Below, piece after piece: positions 33,219 to 45,200 of a stretch of 64,000 nucleotides of DNA. This stretch comes from Rhabdophis nuchalis (taxonomy: Eukaryota > Chordata > Lepidosauria > Squamata > Natricidae), in the NCBI GenBank assembly GCA_039707465.1, contig CM077643.1, positions 202,083,605 through 202,147,604 on the forward strand. Reading direction: 5' to 3'. Position 1 is the stretch's first letter. The number at the start of each line of letters is the position of its first letter. The position numbers and the translations under genes are program-made. The notes below the pieces were generated by a model, which was given only the letters and a program-made list of their open reading frames with translations, had not been told where the DNA came from and ran no database searches.

Positions 33219-33844
33219 AACACCCCTGTTTTGCCAAATTTCTGGGTTTCCTTTTTCCCAGAGGAAAACTGGAATACTGTAGTGGAGAAAACTAGTCTGG
33301 AGGGTCTTTTCCTCCCCACCCTCTCTCTTCCTTGGGTTACAAGGGCAGCCAAGCGAACTCTGTGAGGCCTGAAGAGTTAGAATCTAAGGATGGACAATCT
33401 GAGGCCACCTGAGAACAAGAATATCTTTTTAATTGTGGTTGTTAAGAGGACTTCTTGTCACTGGAGGTGCTGGGAAATAGATGTTTGGTATTAAAATAAT
33501 TAGTTTAAAATCTTTTAAAGAAATCCTACCTCTTCTCATCAGATGTCTGAGGAAGTTAAACATGAAAAGTTATTTGACCATAAGTTTCATGAGTGGAAAT
33601 TTTGGGCCTTGAGTTCCTGTCAGGCTTTGAAGGAACATAAATGCATCCCACAAAAAAATGGTTTAAAAGTTCCACTTAAAAAAAATGAAATCTCTTTTAA
33701 AAAACAAAAAACAAAAACCCAAGCTGGCATATTGCCCTAGCAGTGCAGACTATAAGGGAAACCAAATATTCATAACAACACCATTGATTCTCTCTCTCTC
33801 ATTCTTCATGATTAGAAGACTTCAGCATCACTTGTCCAGTGTAA
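33219..33844. other. Unique DNA, no gene seen
   Basis: Lys-rich short frames only. Confidence 0.35.
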
Positions 33845-33852
33845 ATATAAGG

Positions 33853-34222
33853 CAGGGTGTCAAACTCAAGACCCAGGGGACAGGTGTAGCCCATGGGGTG
33901 CTTAGATCTGGCCCATGGGGCCACCCTAGAAACAGCAAAGGACTGGCCTGTGGTACCTCTGCCAGTGAAAAGGAGCTCAGGAGGGCCATGCGCGGCTCTT
34001 AAGAGCTCCATCTTTGCTGGCAGAGGGTTGCAGGAGGCTGTTGCAGCTGAAAATGGAACTCGGAAGCCCATTTTTGCTGGCAGAGTGCTTGAGCCACCAG
34101 AGGTGCCCCAACATAATGTTGAGCTTGCCATGACCACCTTGGCCATGCCCATCATGCCACATACCCCAAGTTCAAACACAACCCTGATGCAGCCCTCAAT
34201 AAAATCAAGTTTGACACCCCTG
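33853..34222. mobile_element. hAT-like MITE, 370 bp
   Basis: The termini are CAGGGTGTCAAACTC and AAGTTTGACACCCCTG. The flanks ATATAAGG and ATATAGGG (33845-33852 / 34223-34230) match in seven of eight. 'tttgctggcagag' occurs twice inside. Open frames on both strands are incidental. Confidence 0.88.
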
Positions 34223-34230
34223 ATATAGGG

Positions 34231-35097
34231 TACCCTCTGGAAGAAACAATTCTCTTAAAGGTTACTGTAATGGAAAATTTTAGGTTGCAGAAACAGAACA
34301 TGAGAATTCATTTGTTCTAATAGCCTGGATCCAGAATTCTCTTTTTCTGTATCATTAGTAAAAATGTTTTGCTCACTGTTTACAACTCAACCCATGTTTA
34401 TTCAGTATTCCTTTTCAAATGCAAAGGTCAGTGATGAGGAAGTGTAATACATATTTCATTTTCATTGTATGCTCCATTCTTCCAATTTTTTTTATCAGTT
34501 TATGATTCCTCCATCCCAATGAAAGTGAACACAGTATGCATTTCCCTGCTTGTTTTCCTAAAATATGCAGATATGTGTACAATTTGTGGCCCAATATGCA
34601 TGTTTTTGCAATCTATTTTCTTCAGTGTAGCACATTTTTCAATAGTATATGTCTTTTTATGCACACTTTCTCCAATTCTATATCTATTTGTGTGCAAGTT
34701 TCATTTAATCCAGCTGGAGAAATGTATTTCAAAATGCAGAAAAAAATATGATTATTAAAAGACATCTGTGTTTTGGTATATCTCTTGATCCAGGAAATTC
34801 AAATTAGGTCTTATTAATTTCTTCTCCATTTATAGACAATACTGAGCTGAATAAACCAGTGGTCTTTCTCTCATCTTCAAAAAAAAAAAAAGACAATTGA
34901 TGCATAGTGATCAGATTGCACCAGATTGTAAATAGAGGTCATAGGACTTTTGGAGAAGCTTTAGGTGGCATTCTTCATTCCATTAGATGTGAGACTTAAC
35001 TAAGTATCACAAACCCTGAGTAATATCACTCCTTCAGGTAGAATATTTGGAATATTAGCTTTAACACACACAGGCTGTTTGCTGCAAGGAGGCAAAT
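34231..35097. other. Unique DNA, no gene seen
   Basis: 34465-34758 is a 97-codon frame (Phe/Ser/Cys-rich) overlapped by frames on both strands, with no known motif. I do not call it a gene. Confidence 0.35.
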
Positions 35098-36172
35098 TGA
35101 GATCATCCGTGGTTTTGGGGTGGGATATCATCTGTACGCTAATGATACTCAGTTGTACATATCCACCCCAGACCACCCCAACGATGCCGTCGAGGTTATG
35201 TCCCGGTGTTTGGAGGCCGTATGGATCTGGATGGGTGGTAACAAACTCAAGCTCAACCCGTCCAAGACTGAGTGGCTGTGGCTTCCGGCGCCCCGGTTCA
35301 GCCAGATTATTCCAACTCTGGCCATTGGGGGCGAAACACCGGCCCCCGTGGAGAGGGCGCGCAATTTGGGTGTCCTCCTGGATTCCCGGCTGTCTATGGA
35401 AGATCATGTGGCAGCCGTGGCCAGGGGGGCATTCCATCAGGTACGCCTGATGCGCCAATTGCGCCCCTTACTGGACCGGGGTGCCTTACGCACAGTCACT
35501 CAAGCACTCGTCACCTCTCGACTCGACTACTGTAATGCTCTCTACATGGGGCTCCCCTTGAGGTGCACCCGAAAGCTGCAGCTAGTCCAGAACGCAGCCG
35601 CGCGGGTGATTACAGGAGCGCCTAGACACTCCCACATAACACCTATCCTGCGCGAGCTGCACTGGCTCCCTGTGGTCTTTCGGGTGCGCTTCAAGGTTTT
35701 AACGACCATCTTTAAAGCGCTCCATGGCTCGGGGCCTAGTTATATGCGAGACCGCCTCCTGCCCCATACATCCCTCAGACCGATACGCTCCCACAGAGAG
35801 GGCCTCCTCAGGGTGCCATCGGCTGGACAATGCCGACTGGCGACACCCAGGGGAAGAGCCTTCTCTGTGGCGGGCCCTTCCCTTTGGAATGACCTACCCC
35901 CTGAACTCCGCACCATCTCTGACCTCCGCCTCTTCCGCAAGTGTCTGAAGACACACCTATTCCATCTAGCCGGCCTAGCATAACCCCCATTACTGACTCT
36001 TAGATAGTTTTAAATTTGGGTTTTTTAAATTCGGTTTTTAGCACAGGGTCTATTAGAATAAGTTTTTTAAAATTTTATATGTTTTATATGTGTTTTAACA
36101 TCCCTGTGCGCCGCCCTGGGTCCGTCTGGAGAAGGGCGGGGTATAAATTTAATAAAATACAAAAAATACAAA
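35098..36172 (+). mobile_element. 5'-truncated L2-like LINE copy
   Basis: From TGAGATCATCCGTGGTTTTG onward it is nearly identical to 48823-49885. It includes the 3' UTR, the CGCCGCCCTGGGTCCG terminal motif and the GGGGTATAAATTTAATAAAA tail. The flanks show TTGCTGCAAGGAGGCA before and TTGCTAGGAGGCAG after, which may be an imperfect target duplication. Confidence 0.93.
35120..35983 (+). pseudogene. L2-like ORF2: RT motif C to C-terminus
   Basis: A 287-codon open frame without stops. Motif C reads YANDTQLYIS: the first catalytic aspartate of YADD is replaced by Asn through a GAT to AAT change at 35141-35143, so even the parent sequence could not have polymerised. LNPSKTEWLWLPAP (motif D region) follows, then LLDSRLSMEDHVAAVARG, DYCNALYMGLP, LRELHWLPV, and the C-terminal SVAGPSLWNDLPPELRT region typical of the family. 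Motifs A and B and the endonuclease are missing through 5' truncation. The otherwise open frame implies recent insertion. Confidence 0.9.
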
Positions 36173-36310
36173 TAAATTGCTAGGAGGCAGAAGCATGGGG
36201 GCTGGTGGGTGAATGGGGATTCAGCAACATCCACTGTATAAGATGCACAGACCTTTCCACCCACTTTTTGGGGGGCAGGGAGTGCATGTTATACACCAAA
36301 AAATACAGTG
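36173..36310 (+). mobile_element. Right-end fragment of a 'GTATAAGATGCAC' TIR element
   Basis: 'ccactgtataagatgcacag' and the end 'ttatacaccaaaaaatacag' match the termini of the elements at 16971 and 32451. The L2 copy immediately upstream probably inserted into it. Confidence 0.5.
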
Positions 36311-37046
36311 TTTTAAAATACTTGAAAATATTATAAGGGCTACGACCATTTCAAACAGGCATTGCATAATGGAGTAATAATTTTCAGAGTTTCACTCATA
36401 AATTATTTAGGGAGTTTACATAAATTGAGAATGGGCAAAGCCAGAAGGATTTAACATATTTAAATTCTTTGCAAATTTACTCATTCATCCAACAGGAAGG
36501 AAGCATCTGCTATACCATGTGAGCAATAGACATATTTCAACTATTTCACATTATATACTTGTATCCTATTTATCTCCAGTCATCCTGTGTTTTCTCACAA
36601 TCTTTCGATTCCATTTTTATTCTTCTGTAGGTTTGACAAAATACTTTAAAAGGGAGGCTTAAATTCTAACAGAAAATATCTGACATAGATTATTTTATTT
36701 TAAATTTCAAAGTATAATCTTGTTCACGATTATTTAGAACCAAATTATATGTGATCCCCCCCCCCACTTTAAAAATAATGAATATAGCCCAGTCGACGTT
36801 ATTGTTTAAAAAAATACTGTATGAAGTCATACAGCACCACTCCTGGACAGTTTTGAGGTTGACAGTAATTTTCTGTAGAAGATTAGTTAAATCCAAGAGA
36901 AGAATGGATGAATGGATGTAATGTTTATATTTTTATCACTTTTATCTTTTTTACCCCTCGCTTTGGGATTATAATATAAGATTATTAGACACGTGCAATT
37001 TTATAATATATAGGTTCCTTGACTTTAAAAAGTTCTACAACTTTTT
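36311..37046. other. Unique AT-rich DNA, no gene seen
   Basis: Nothing recognised. Confidence 0.35.
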
Positions 37047-37135
37047 ATAATAATAATAATAATAATAATACTACTACTACTACTACTAATAATAATAATA
37101 ATCTTTATTGTCATTGTAAAAATTACAATGAAATT
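37047..37135 (-). mobile_element. (TAA)n tail plus short 3' end of an unassigned retroposon
   Basis: Read on the minus strand, CCAATTTCATTGTAATTTTT leads to ACAATGACAATAAAGATTAT and then an (ATT)n tract with an (AGT)n island. The same terminal sequence occurs at 60855-60905 (+), so both are 3' ends of one family that terminates in ATT repeats. Confidence 0.65.
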
Positions 37136-37372
37136 GGTTTTAACTTACTTATAGACTGCTTCACAGTGCTTTTACAGTCCTCTCTAAGCAGTTTACAGAG
37201 TCAGCCTATTGCCCCCAACAATCTGGGTCCTCATTTTACCCACCTCGGAAGGATAGAAGGCTGAGTCAACCTTAAGCCAGTGAGACTCGAGTTGCCAAAA
37301 TGCTGGCAGTCGGTAGTCAGCACAATTAGCCTGCAATACTCATTCTAACGACTGCGCCACCACAGCTCATAG
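37136..37372 (-). mobile_element. tRNA-derived SINE with L2-like tail, antisense
   Basis: In reverse complement it has the GGTGGCGCAGTCGTTAGAAT head, 'aatgaggacccagattgtt' and 'ctctgtaaactgcttagag'. It abuts the 37047-37135 fragment directly. Confidence 0.85.
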
Positions 37373-37768
37373 ACTGTATATTGAAGGTTTTCATTATTAT
37401 ACTCCTACTTCATCCTCTATTTTAGGAATTATACTTGACCCCAAAAAAAGCTTTCCCTTCTTCCTTGGAATGGGGAAGCTGAAATGGCAAGACAATACCA
37501 ATAACAGTCACTTAAAAACATGGAAATAGGAGAAGAAATGCTTGCTCATACATTTTGGATTTTGTTTCTTATGAATCAGTTAGGCCTTGGCTATTTTCTA
37601 CTTAGTCAAATGTATACTTTTGGCTGAACGATGGAGACTAATTTTAGAATGTAGAACAGCTAACATATGCCTATCTATTCGAAAATGACATTGACTGAAA
37701 ATACAGTCTTCTTCAGGTACACCTTTGACCATGCTGGATCCATCCATCCATCCATCCATCCATCCATC
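37373..37768. other. Unique DNA ending in a (CATC)n tract (37738-37770)
   Basis: No gene seen. Confidence 0.4.
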
Positions 37769-38209
37769 CATGGGTGGGTTCCTGCCAGTTCCACAAATCT
37801 ACAGTGCCGTTTAGAACCGGTTCCAGCTCTCTTCCCCCGCCTGTCCGCACATCATCAAGATGAAGAGCGAGAAAAGGAATTCTGGGAGTTGAAGTCCACA
37901 AGTCTTAAAGCTGTCAAGTTTGAACACCTCTGGGTTTCTTTCTCTCTAAAGGGTTAGGGGTGCAAGGGTCTTGTAACTTGACAGCTTTAAGACTTGCGTG
38001 CTTCAAATGCCAGAGTTCCTAAGCCAACATTTTGGTTGCTAAGCAAGAGCGTTGTTAAGTGAGTTTCACCACATTTTACAAGTTGGCCACGCCCACCCAG
38101 TCACATGACTGCCAAGCCACGCCCACCCGGTCACATGGCCAGCAAGCCATCCCCACAAAGCAGGCCACACCTACAGAAGAGGTTCTAAAAATTTTGAAAC
38201 TCACCACTG
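37769..38209. mobile_element. hAT-like element inside an (ATCC)n microsatellite
   Basis: The ends are CATGGGTGGGTTCC and GAAACTCACCACTG. Flanking octamers CATCCATC and TATCCATC differ by one base, and the ATCC repeat continues on the far side (38210-38228). The interior is homologous to 25837-26271, with the tandem CCACGCCCACCCRGTCACAT unit duplicated. Confidence 0.9.
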
Positions 38210-38276
38210 TATCCATCCATCCATCCACACACATATGTACATGTCTCCATCTATACCTTTTTTTAAAAAAAAAATC

Positions 38277-38605
38277 TGTTCCTCAAAGAAGAGCCCTGAG
38301 CAATTTACAAGAGATTAATTTTAAATAAAACCATCATGATAAAATCAATCATGTTTAAAAACAATAAATAAAGCAAAATTAGAGAGTTTATTTTAAAAAT
38401 CCTCAAAGCAAAATAAATAGCAGACAATCTAAAAGGTGGTTTGAGCTTGAAATCACATAGATGCCTGGAGGAACAGACTTTTTGATTGTTTTCTGAAAAA
38501 GGCCAGCAGTGGGGAGTCAATCAAACTTTTCTCAGGAGAGAGTGCCATTATTCAGACATAGTCGTTGAGAAACCTTTCTCCCATCTCTTGCAATGTCAGT
38601 CAATC
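38277..38605 (-). mobile_element. Old L2-like LINE 3' end, antisense
   Basis: On the minus strand a decayed ORF C-terminus (SPLLAFFRKQSK-like in one frame) is followed by an AT-rich 3' UTR. The end is 'gtaaattgctcagggctctt', the degenerate form of the terminal motif of L2-clade LINEs. Old and unlike the young copies here. Confidence 0.5.
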
Positions 38606-39777
38606 CACTCAGGATATCTGCAGGGAGCATGGGGGAAAAAAATAGAGATGCTGCCTATGGCTGTGGAATCAAAGCCTTACTCCTTTAATTGCCTGGTTGT
38701 GGCCACCATTTTTACCCCTCCTGCCCCACAGATGTTCCTGATCCCTCTAAAGCAATGGCTCCCAACGTGGGACCCACGCCTCACAAGGGAGCAATTTGAT
38801 TTTTAATGGGGGCAATTTGAACCTGTTTAAACCAAGTAAATAGCCTTTTAGGCTTCCTCTGTGTGAGCAGAGTTCATTTTTTGAGTAAAGTAAGAATTAT
38901 ATGTTGTGTGTGTGTATGTGTGTGTGTGTGTGGATTAAAGAGACTTTAAGCAGAGCTTTCCTGGGTGATCTTAGTACACAGGCTGGAAGCCATTTGGGAA
39001 GTGATAATATTTAGTAGCATTGGGACTTTACAATATAATGTATATTATATATATTATACTTGTATCACTTTCAGCTTCAGGCAATCTTTCAAAGTAGCTC
39101 TATATAGGACTCATTGCTGTAGTCAAATTAAAAAACCCTATTAAATGTGAATCACTAAGCTTAAACTTTTTTTAGATCCAGGTTGGGATACAGCTAACAG
39201 ATCAGTCAGAGTTGGGCATAAGTGGATGCTACATATCCTAGGATTATTTGACCAGCAATATCTAATTTGGTCCAGGGTGTCTCAGGAAGTTAATACACGG
39301 ATTTCTAGTGCAGAACTGGACAGAGCTGCAAAAGGGGAACAACTTTAAGCAGTAAGATTTGCCATCAGCTTGTGAGAGTCCAGATCTAACTAATTTTCAA
39401 AAGACACTTCCTCTTTGCTTGCTCAAGCTGCAGAATGAATTTGGATCGAGCACTAAAGCCCACTTTCCTAGGCTTTGCCCAGGAAAGCCCACTGATCATG
39501 ATCATTCTCCTGTTTAAATCATCTGACAATATGATAAGCCTAGATATAGGTCCTCCTTGCTACAAAAATCACCTGTGATGGACTGGAATTAAGGCAAATA
39601 TCTGGCTACACATTTGTTATCTGGAGTGTCGTCATGGTTGTTTGAATTTTCCCCCCAATTCCAGGCCTAAGAACCAGCTATCCATAGTGGCTCCATGTTA
39701 TCTAGAGAAGAAGGAGAGAAGGACTATATTCTCTTCTATTCAAAAGAATTAAGAATTAAGACTGGTTGGCCTCACAA
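38606..39777. other. Unique DNA with (TG)n at 38905-38934
   Basis: No gene seen. 38752-38830 ('ggctcccaacgtgggaccc') resembles the left end of a hAT-like repeat, but no right end was found. Confidence 0.4.
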
Positions 39778-40013
39778 GGATCAGGGACAGTGGTTAAAAT
39801 GCAGTACTGCAGGATACTTCTGCTGGCTGACTGCAATTTGGCAGTTCAAATCTCACCAGGTTCAATGTTGACTCAGCCTCCAATTCTTCCGAGGTGGGTA
39901 AAATGAGGACCCAGATTGTGGGGGACAATATGCTGACTCTGTAAAATCATTTAGAGAGGGCTGTAAAGCACTGGGAAGCAGTATGTAAGTCTGAGTGCTA
40001 TTGCTATTATGAC
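39778..40013 (+). mobile_element. tRNA-derived SINE with L2-like tail
   Basis: The decayed head is GGGACAGTGGTTAAAATGCAG and the body 'aaatgaggacccagattgt', then 'ctctgtaaaatcatttagag' and a (TGCTAT)n tail. Confidence 0.8.
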
Positions 40014-40136
40014 TCCAAATCCCAATCCACTAATATACCATGGATAAATGGATAAAAAAACACTGAGGGATACAAAGAACAATATAGCAGTAGCCCCCCC
40101 CCCCTGTCTTTCTCCTGTTAAAATCATTGATTAGAG

Positions 40137-40734
40137 CACGGGTATAAAACTTGACGACCATCTTCAAAGCACTCCATGGCTCAGGGCCTAGTTATATGCG
40201 AGACCGTCTCCTGCCCCATACATCCCTTCGGCCGATCTGCTCCCACAGAGAGGGCCTTCTCAGGGTACCGTCAGCCGGGCAATGCCGACTGGCGACACCT
40301 AGGGGAAGAGCCTTCTCTGTGGCGGGCCCTGCCCTTTGGAACGACCTACCCCCTGAACTTCGTACCATCTCGGACCTCCACCTCTTCCGCCAGTGTCTAA
40401 AGACACATCTCTTTCAGCAAGCCGGCCTAGCGTAACCTCCCGTCGGGGCTATTTTAGATAGTTTTAAATTGGGGATTTTAATTTGGATTTTAGCATAGGA
40501 CCGTAATTTAATATGTTTTTAAATTTTGTATTTTGCCATATGTTTTTAAATTCCTGTGCGCCGCCCTGGGTCCTTCGTGGAGAAGGGTGGGATAGAAATG
40601 TAATAAAATAAAATAAAATAAATGTTGCCATCACATGACATTTCACAATGTTTTTTTTCCCCATTCACGGACTGGGATGGGTGTGGCCTGCACATAATAC
40701 ATCCGGCCTGTGGGCCGCCATTTTGACGCCCCTG
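40137..40734. mobile_element. hAT-like MITE interrupted by an L2 3' end
   Basis: The left end CACGGGTATAAAACTTG (40137-40153) and the right end CATTTTGACGCCCCTG (to 40734) are the two termini of a MITE related to 33853-34222. The flanks GATTAGAG and GATTAGAA match in seven of eight. The middle is the L2 copy 40152-40621. Confidence 0.8.
40152..40621 (+). mobile_element. Very short 5'-truncated L2-like LINE inside a MITE
   Basis: It has 94 codons of the ORF C-terminus (open to 40435, SVAGPALWNDLPPELRT motif intact), the 3' UTR, the GCGCCGCCCTGGGTCC terminal motif and a (AAATA)n tail. The catalytic domain is absent. Inserted a few bases from the left end of the MITE. Confidence 0.92.
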
Positions 40735-40742
40735 GATTAGAA

Positions 40743-41510
40743 CAACCACCATATTCCCATCATTACCATAATATTCAGATCTGAAACCGGAGTGCAATGG
40801 CTTGAGATAATAGGATTCTTCCAAGAATGCCATAGTGTCTGAAAAATCAATCAAAGCATTTCAGAATCTCTTTGTTCCATTAATCTTTGATGATGGACCA
40901 TCTAAATTGGTTCGCTTGCCCCTGTGAGGTGTTCAGTCGCTTGTTTCATTCTCACCACATGATAGAATGAAATTTCCCTATCAGCAGCTGCTTCAGTCAT
41001 TCATTTTACCTCAAAGCCCAAACTAACAGTATGCTTTTTAGCATGTTTAGGCTTTCATTTAAATTAGTTATGTATAGTTGGTAGAGAAAGTGTAAGGATA
41101 ACTTGGGCAGAGGTTTAAAGGGAAAATCAATATTGTACCCAAACTGATCTTGTCCCACTTCTCCTCTGAAAGAGAGTTCTATTATTGTACCTTGTTCTCA
41201 GGATGTAGTTGACGTTCTTTAGATTTTGGGATGATGGAAGGAGGAGTAGAAGGTTTGATCCGGCTTTTATTATTGAGGGTTCTTTTTCTTTCTTTCTAAG
41301 TGCCATTTGAAAAGGCCCATAGGAAGAACTTCCTTATAATTGTTACTTGGGAAGAAAGACAGGGGGCTGCTAACAAGATAGTTGAACAACAAAATTGTAC
41401 AATTGATGATACTGAGATTCTTGGATGATGGACTCTTATAATTACCAGAAGATGAAGAACACCAGCACCATGATGAGCATTTCACCATCATTTATTCTTG
41501 TTTGTTGTTG
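40743..41510. other. Unique DNA, no gene seen
   Basis: Nothing recognised. Confidence 0.35.
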
Positions 41511-41522
41511 AAACCATATACC

Positions 41523-41910
41523 CACGATGGCAAACCTATGGCATGTGTGCCCAAAGTGGCACACAGAATCATGTCACCTGGCGCATGCATCACCTGTTCT
41601 TCTTCTGGGTTTCTGGCACACATGCACACACAACAATCAGTTGCTCTTTGTGTGTAGCAGTGCTGGAAACTGGAAGAGCTGGTCTTCCATTTTCTGGTGT
41701 GAGCATGCACACCAGCCAGCTGATGGTTGCGAGTGCATGCGCACCATTAACTGGAAGACTAGCTGTCCAGTGTGCATGTGCATGCTGGAACCAGAAGTTT
41801 ATTTACCAGCTTGCGCATGCCCCCTGGAGAGCTTCTCTTCCAGGTTGTGGCCCAGATGAATGGCTCGCTCCCTTTTCGGCATCTGGTGCCGAAAAGGTTC
41901 GCTATCACTG
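41523..41910. mobile_element. hAT-like MITE, same family as 5273-5838
   Basis: The ends are CACGATGGCAAACCT and AGGTTCGCTATCACTG. The flanks CCATATACC (41514-41522) and CTATATACC (41911-41919) differ by one base. The interior carries multiple GCATGC-type alternating purine-pyrimidine stretches (for example GTGCATGTGCATGC) and gives chance frames on the plus strand. Confidence 0.82.
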
Positions 41911-42104
41911 CTATATACCAAGAGCAATGTCTTTTTCATTAATTGGGATGATAATATAAAAAAAAAAATACAGAACACTGTTTCAGCAATGTTTTGTAAG
42001 AGTCTTTAGAATATGAAAATGTGATTAAGTATTAAATGTTAAAATAAGGTTAATACAATACATTTAAATGCAGGATTAAAAAGTGTAATATATTAAACAT
42101 TACA

Positions 42105-42265
42105 TTAAGATTGGGAAGACCTGGTGTTTAGTCTGTCTTCAGCCAAGGAAGCCAAAACACATGACTTTGGGCCAATCACTCTGTCCCTAGCTGAAATTAC
42201 TGATGGTTATTATGGGAATAAAATGAAGGGACACTGTTTTGTAGGTCTTTTAGATTATTACAAAT
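42105..42265 (+). mobile_element. Degraded SINE body
   Basis: 'gactttgggccaatcactct' and 'aataaaatgaagggacact' match the body of the SINE type at 4147/51503. The head is lost. Confidence 0.45.
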
Positions 42266-45200
42266 CCTAACTGGAGGAACTTTACCAAGGATAATCCATT
42301 TGAAGAAGTTACTATACAAATAAAATTTAGTGTTCATATAATCCATGCTCACTTTAAAGAGAAGGTAAGAAAAATGTTAAATTTTTTATCAGCAATTATA
42401 CTGAATTCTTGCCCATTGTCAACTCTACCTAACCCTACCATGATGTAATATTTTGGACTTCTATTTAAATTATATATACATTTTCCATAAAGCTATTATC
42501 TATGTTTTCCTCTTTTTGGAAAGGCCATCCTCTATGCAAATTTGCTTGATTTAATGGATAGAAAGATGAAATAAATCTAAAATCTGAACACAGGGAAGAG
42601 AAAAGAAAAACGGCAGCACCTGGGTAAACTCTTAACTGGCACCGTCTTTTCCGGCTATATAAAGCAGGTCCTCAGGTCCAGAAGGCAGTTAGGGGTATAT
42701 GTGAAGAGAGAGAAAAAAGAAAAAGACAATAATATTAAAAATCACAACTCCTCAATTCTTAATTGAAGATCTACAGAACTTTAAGATAGGGGAAGAAAAC
42801 TCCTATCATTGTTAAGATCTATATTTAACCCACATGGAAAATGTGACTCTTACCTTTTTTGATCTTAAAGCAGATCACAAATATTGATGTACAATACTTT
42901 GTTATGAATAACAGAATAAGATCATTGGTTTTCAGGCATCTTTATTATTCCAAAGAAAATTACTTGATTATGAGCTTAATTCTGGTTTTGGAAGAATACT
43001 TAAATCAATGAGAAAGGAGCACATGACATCCAAAGGAAAAGTTTGGACTAGTATTTGGAATTACAGATGCTTAACTGAATGTATAAAGATGTGGTAGCCA
43101 CACCCAGTGTTTTAAAATGCCAAAACACCACAATGCGTATGAAGTTTAATGCAGAACAGTTGTTTGCTTTTTCTCCCCTTTCATCTGCAGAGTAACCCTC
43201 CCCCTCCTTACAATGTAGAAGAAAGTGTGATGGTTCAGTTCTTTTGAGGCCCAACTTATTGACGCCTCCCAGAACTTGCTAGTGTGCTTGGTATCTTGTG
43301 GAGAAATGCCATAGCGGATCAACAGAAGAAGGAGATGCTGCTGAGTTCTGGAGGCATCGCGAATCTTGTGGGGAACAGGGGCCACATCTGTGTTCACATC
43401 TCTGGCCACTGACAAGTGGATGAGATGGACCAAAGTAATAGTCCAGAAAGTTTTAAAAACATTTCTGAAAGAAGAGAGTCAACAAGTACCTCAACGTTGG
43501 GATAAAGATTGCAAATGACTAGCAGCATCTTAGAAGAGGTGTTTACCCTTTTCTTTCCCTTCCTTCAGCTGTCTGCAGCCAATTGTGAGCGCACTCTCCA
43601 AAATGCTTCTTTTTCAGAAATATTCCTTTAATTTATGTAAAACTTAAACTCAACAAATTAATACACTGACATTCATATCGCAGGTTAGGTTTTTAATCAG
43701 GATGCTTCCCTTCTTTAAAAGTGTGAACACAACCCTACCCAGAAAGCTATGGAAGAGAAACCTATTCTTATTCCTGGCAAGATTCTTGAATTGAGGACTT
43801 CTGCTTACTGCGGGAAACCAGCACACTTCTCCAATAAATACCTTCTTCTGCCTCTGTTCTCCACATGCTGTTCACCGTTCCTCCTGTAATTGTGTAGGGA
43901 TGCTTCTTGGTCAAAGCAGTTTCCATTACCTTTTGGTTTATTATGGGCAATCAACCAACCCAACCCACAAGCACAGGAATCAAGTCTGTCACAAAATTGA
44001 AACACAGCCCTATTTTTTGGGCAAGATGCTGTTTCAGATTAGAAAAAAAAAATCATGTTCATGGCCTACTCATCCATTTACAACTGCCCTACTTTCTCAG
44101 CTCCTGATCATATCATCTTCAGCAGCCAAGTCCTAAAGGAGTTTTTACTCATATGTCTTTGCAAAGCAACAGACTCTACCTCCAATCAGATCTGCATCCT
44201 GAATTGCACAGAAATTGGGTGTGAGCAAAGTCAGAGATATCAAAGATGACATGAAGTGCTTTATTCCTTTTGCACGCATTTAAAAACCTTGTTCATACAT
44301 GTTGCTGCAGGTATTTCCTTAAGCTCCTCTTAAGGGATTTTTGGGTGAATGTACCAGGCAAAGAATTCAGGATCACTGACACACTGAAGCCCTGTTTCAA
44401 TCCTACACTGAACAAAACTTGAGAAAAATAACAGGACAAGAATGGAATTTGTCTTCTTAACTATCTCTGCTCACCAAAAGACCTTGTAATTGTGCTGTGA
44501 ATCAGGCTAAATTGGTGACTGCATATTTACCAGAGAACATGTGCTCTGCTAGGAAGATGACTGAGGAAAGAGTTGTCTTAATACATTAATAGTTTCAGCC
44601 AAATAACTCAGCATGCATTATTTATAACACCTCAAACATTTTGGTTGAGTGTCAACTTCCTGCCAGTGTCTTTTAAGTCCTGGAAGGAAAAGAAAATTAT
44701 CACAACTGATTTATGTAGCCTTTTTAAAGCCTTTGAACAATGATTTTTAACCCTGTTGCTGAGATGCTCTGGAAAATTAATACAAATATCCAACAAAGTG
44801 GTTCTAAAATATCACACCTTTACTATAATATGACACAAAATGAGCACAAACTTCACCATGAAAAGCTGATTTATTTTTCCAAATAAGTTGTTTATTTATA
44901 ATGAATAAATAAGTGTGGAATGTGGAATGAATATTAATACAATGAAAAAGCTGTGTGGTAACACATGTATAGCAGTGAATATACATGCTGCTGTTGTTTT
45001 CATTGTTATTGTTGTTAGAATTATTATTCAAGAAGTCACAAAGAAACCACTTGAGATTTGAACAGCCCTGGATACAAATTTAGCCCAAAGTAGGCATCTA
45101 ATGACAGAGTTCATTCCCGTGGCTTCAGTTTTATTTTGAATGTTTTGTCTTAAAGACGTTAATGCTGAACTGTTGTCTCAAATCTTTAATTCTAAATTAC

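Noticed and set aside
32816..33352. 178-codon minus open frame
   Set aside because: It crosses a hAT-like element and a nested TIR element; composition is driven by CCACGCCCACC repeats and homopolymers.
34465..34758. 97-codon plus frame with hydrophobic stretches
   Set aside because: Overlaps frames in two other phases and shows no credible signal peptide or domain.
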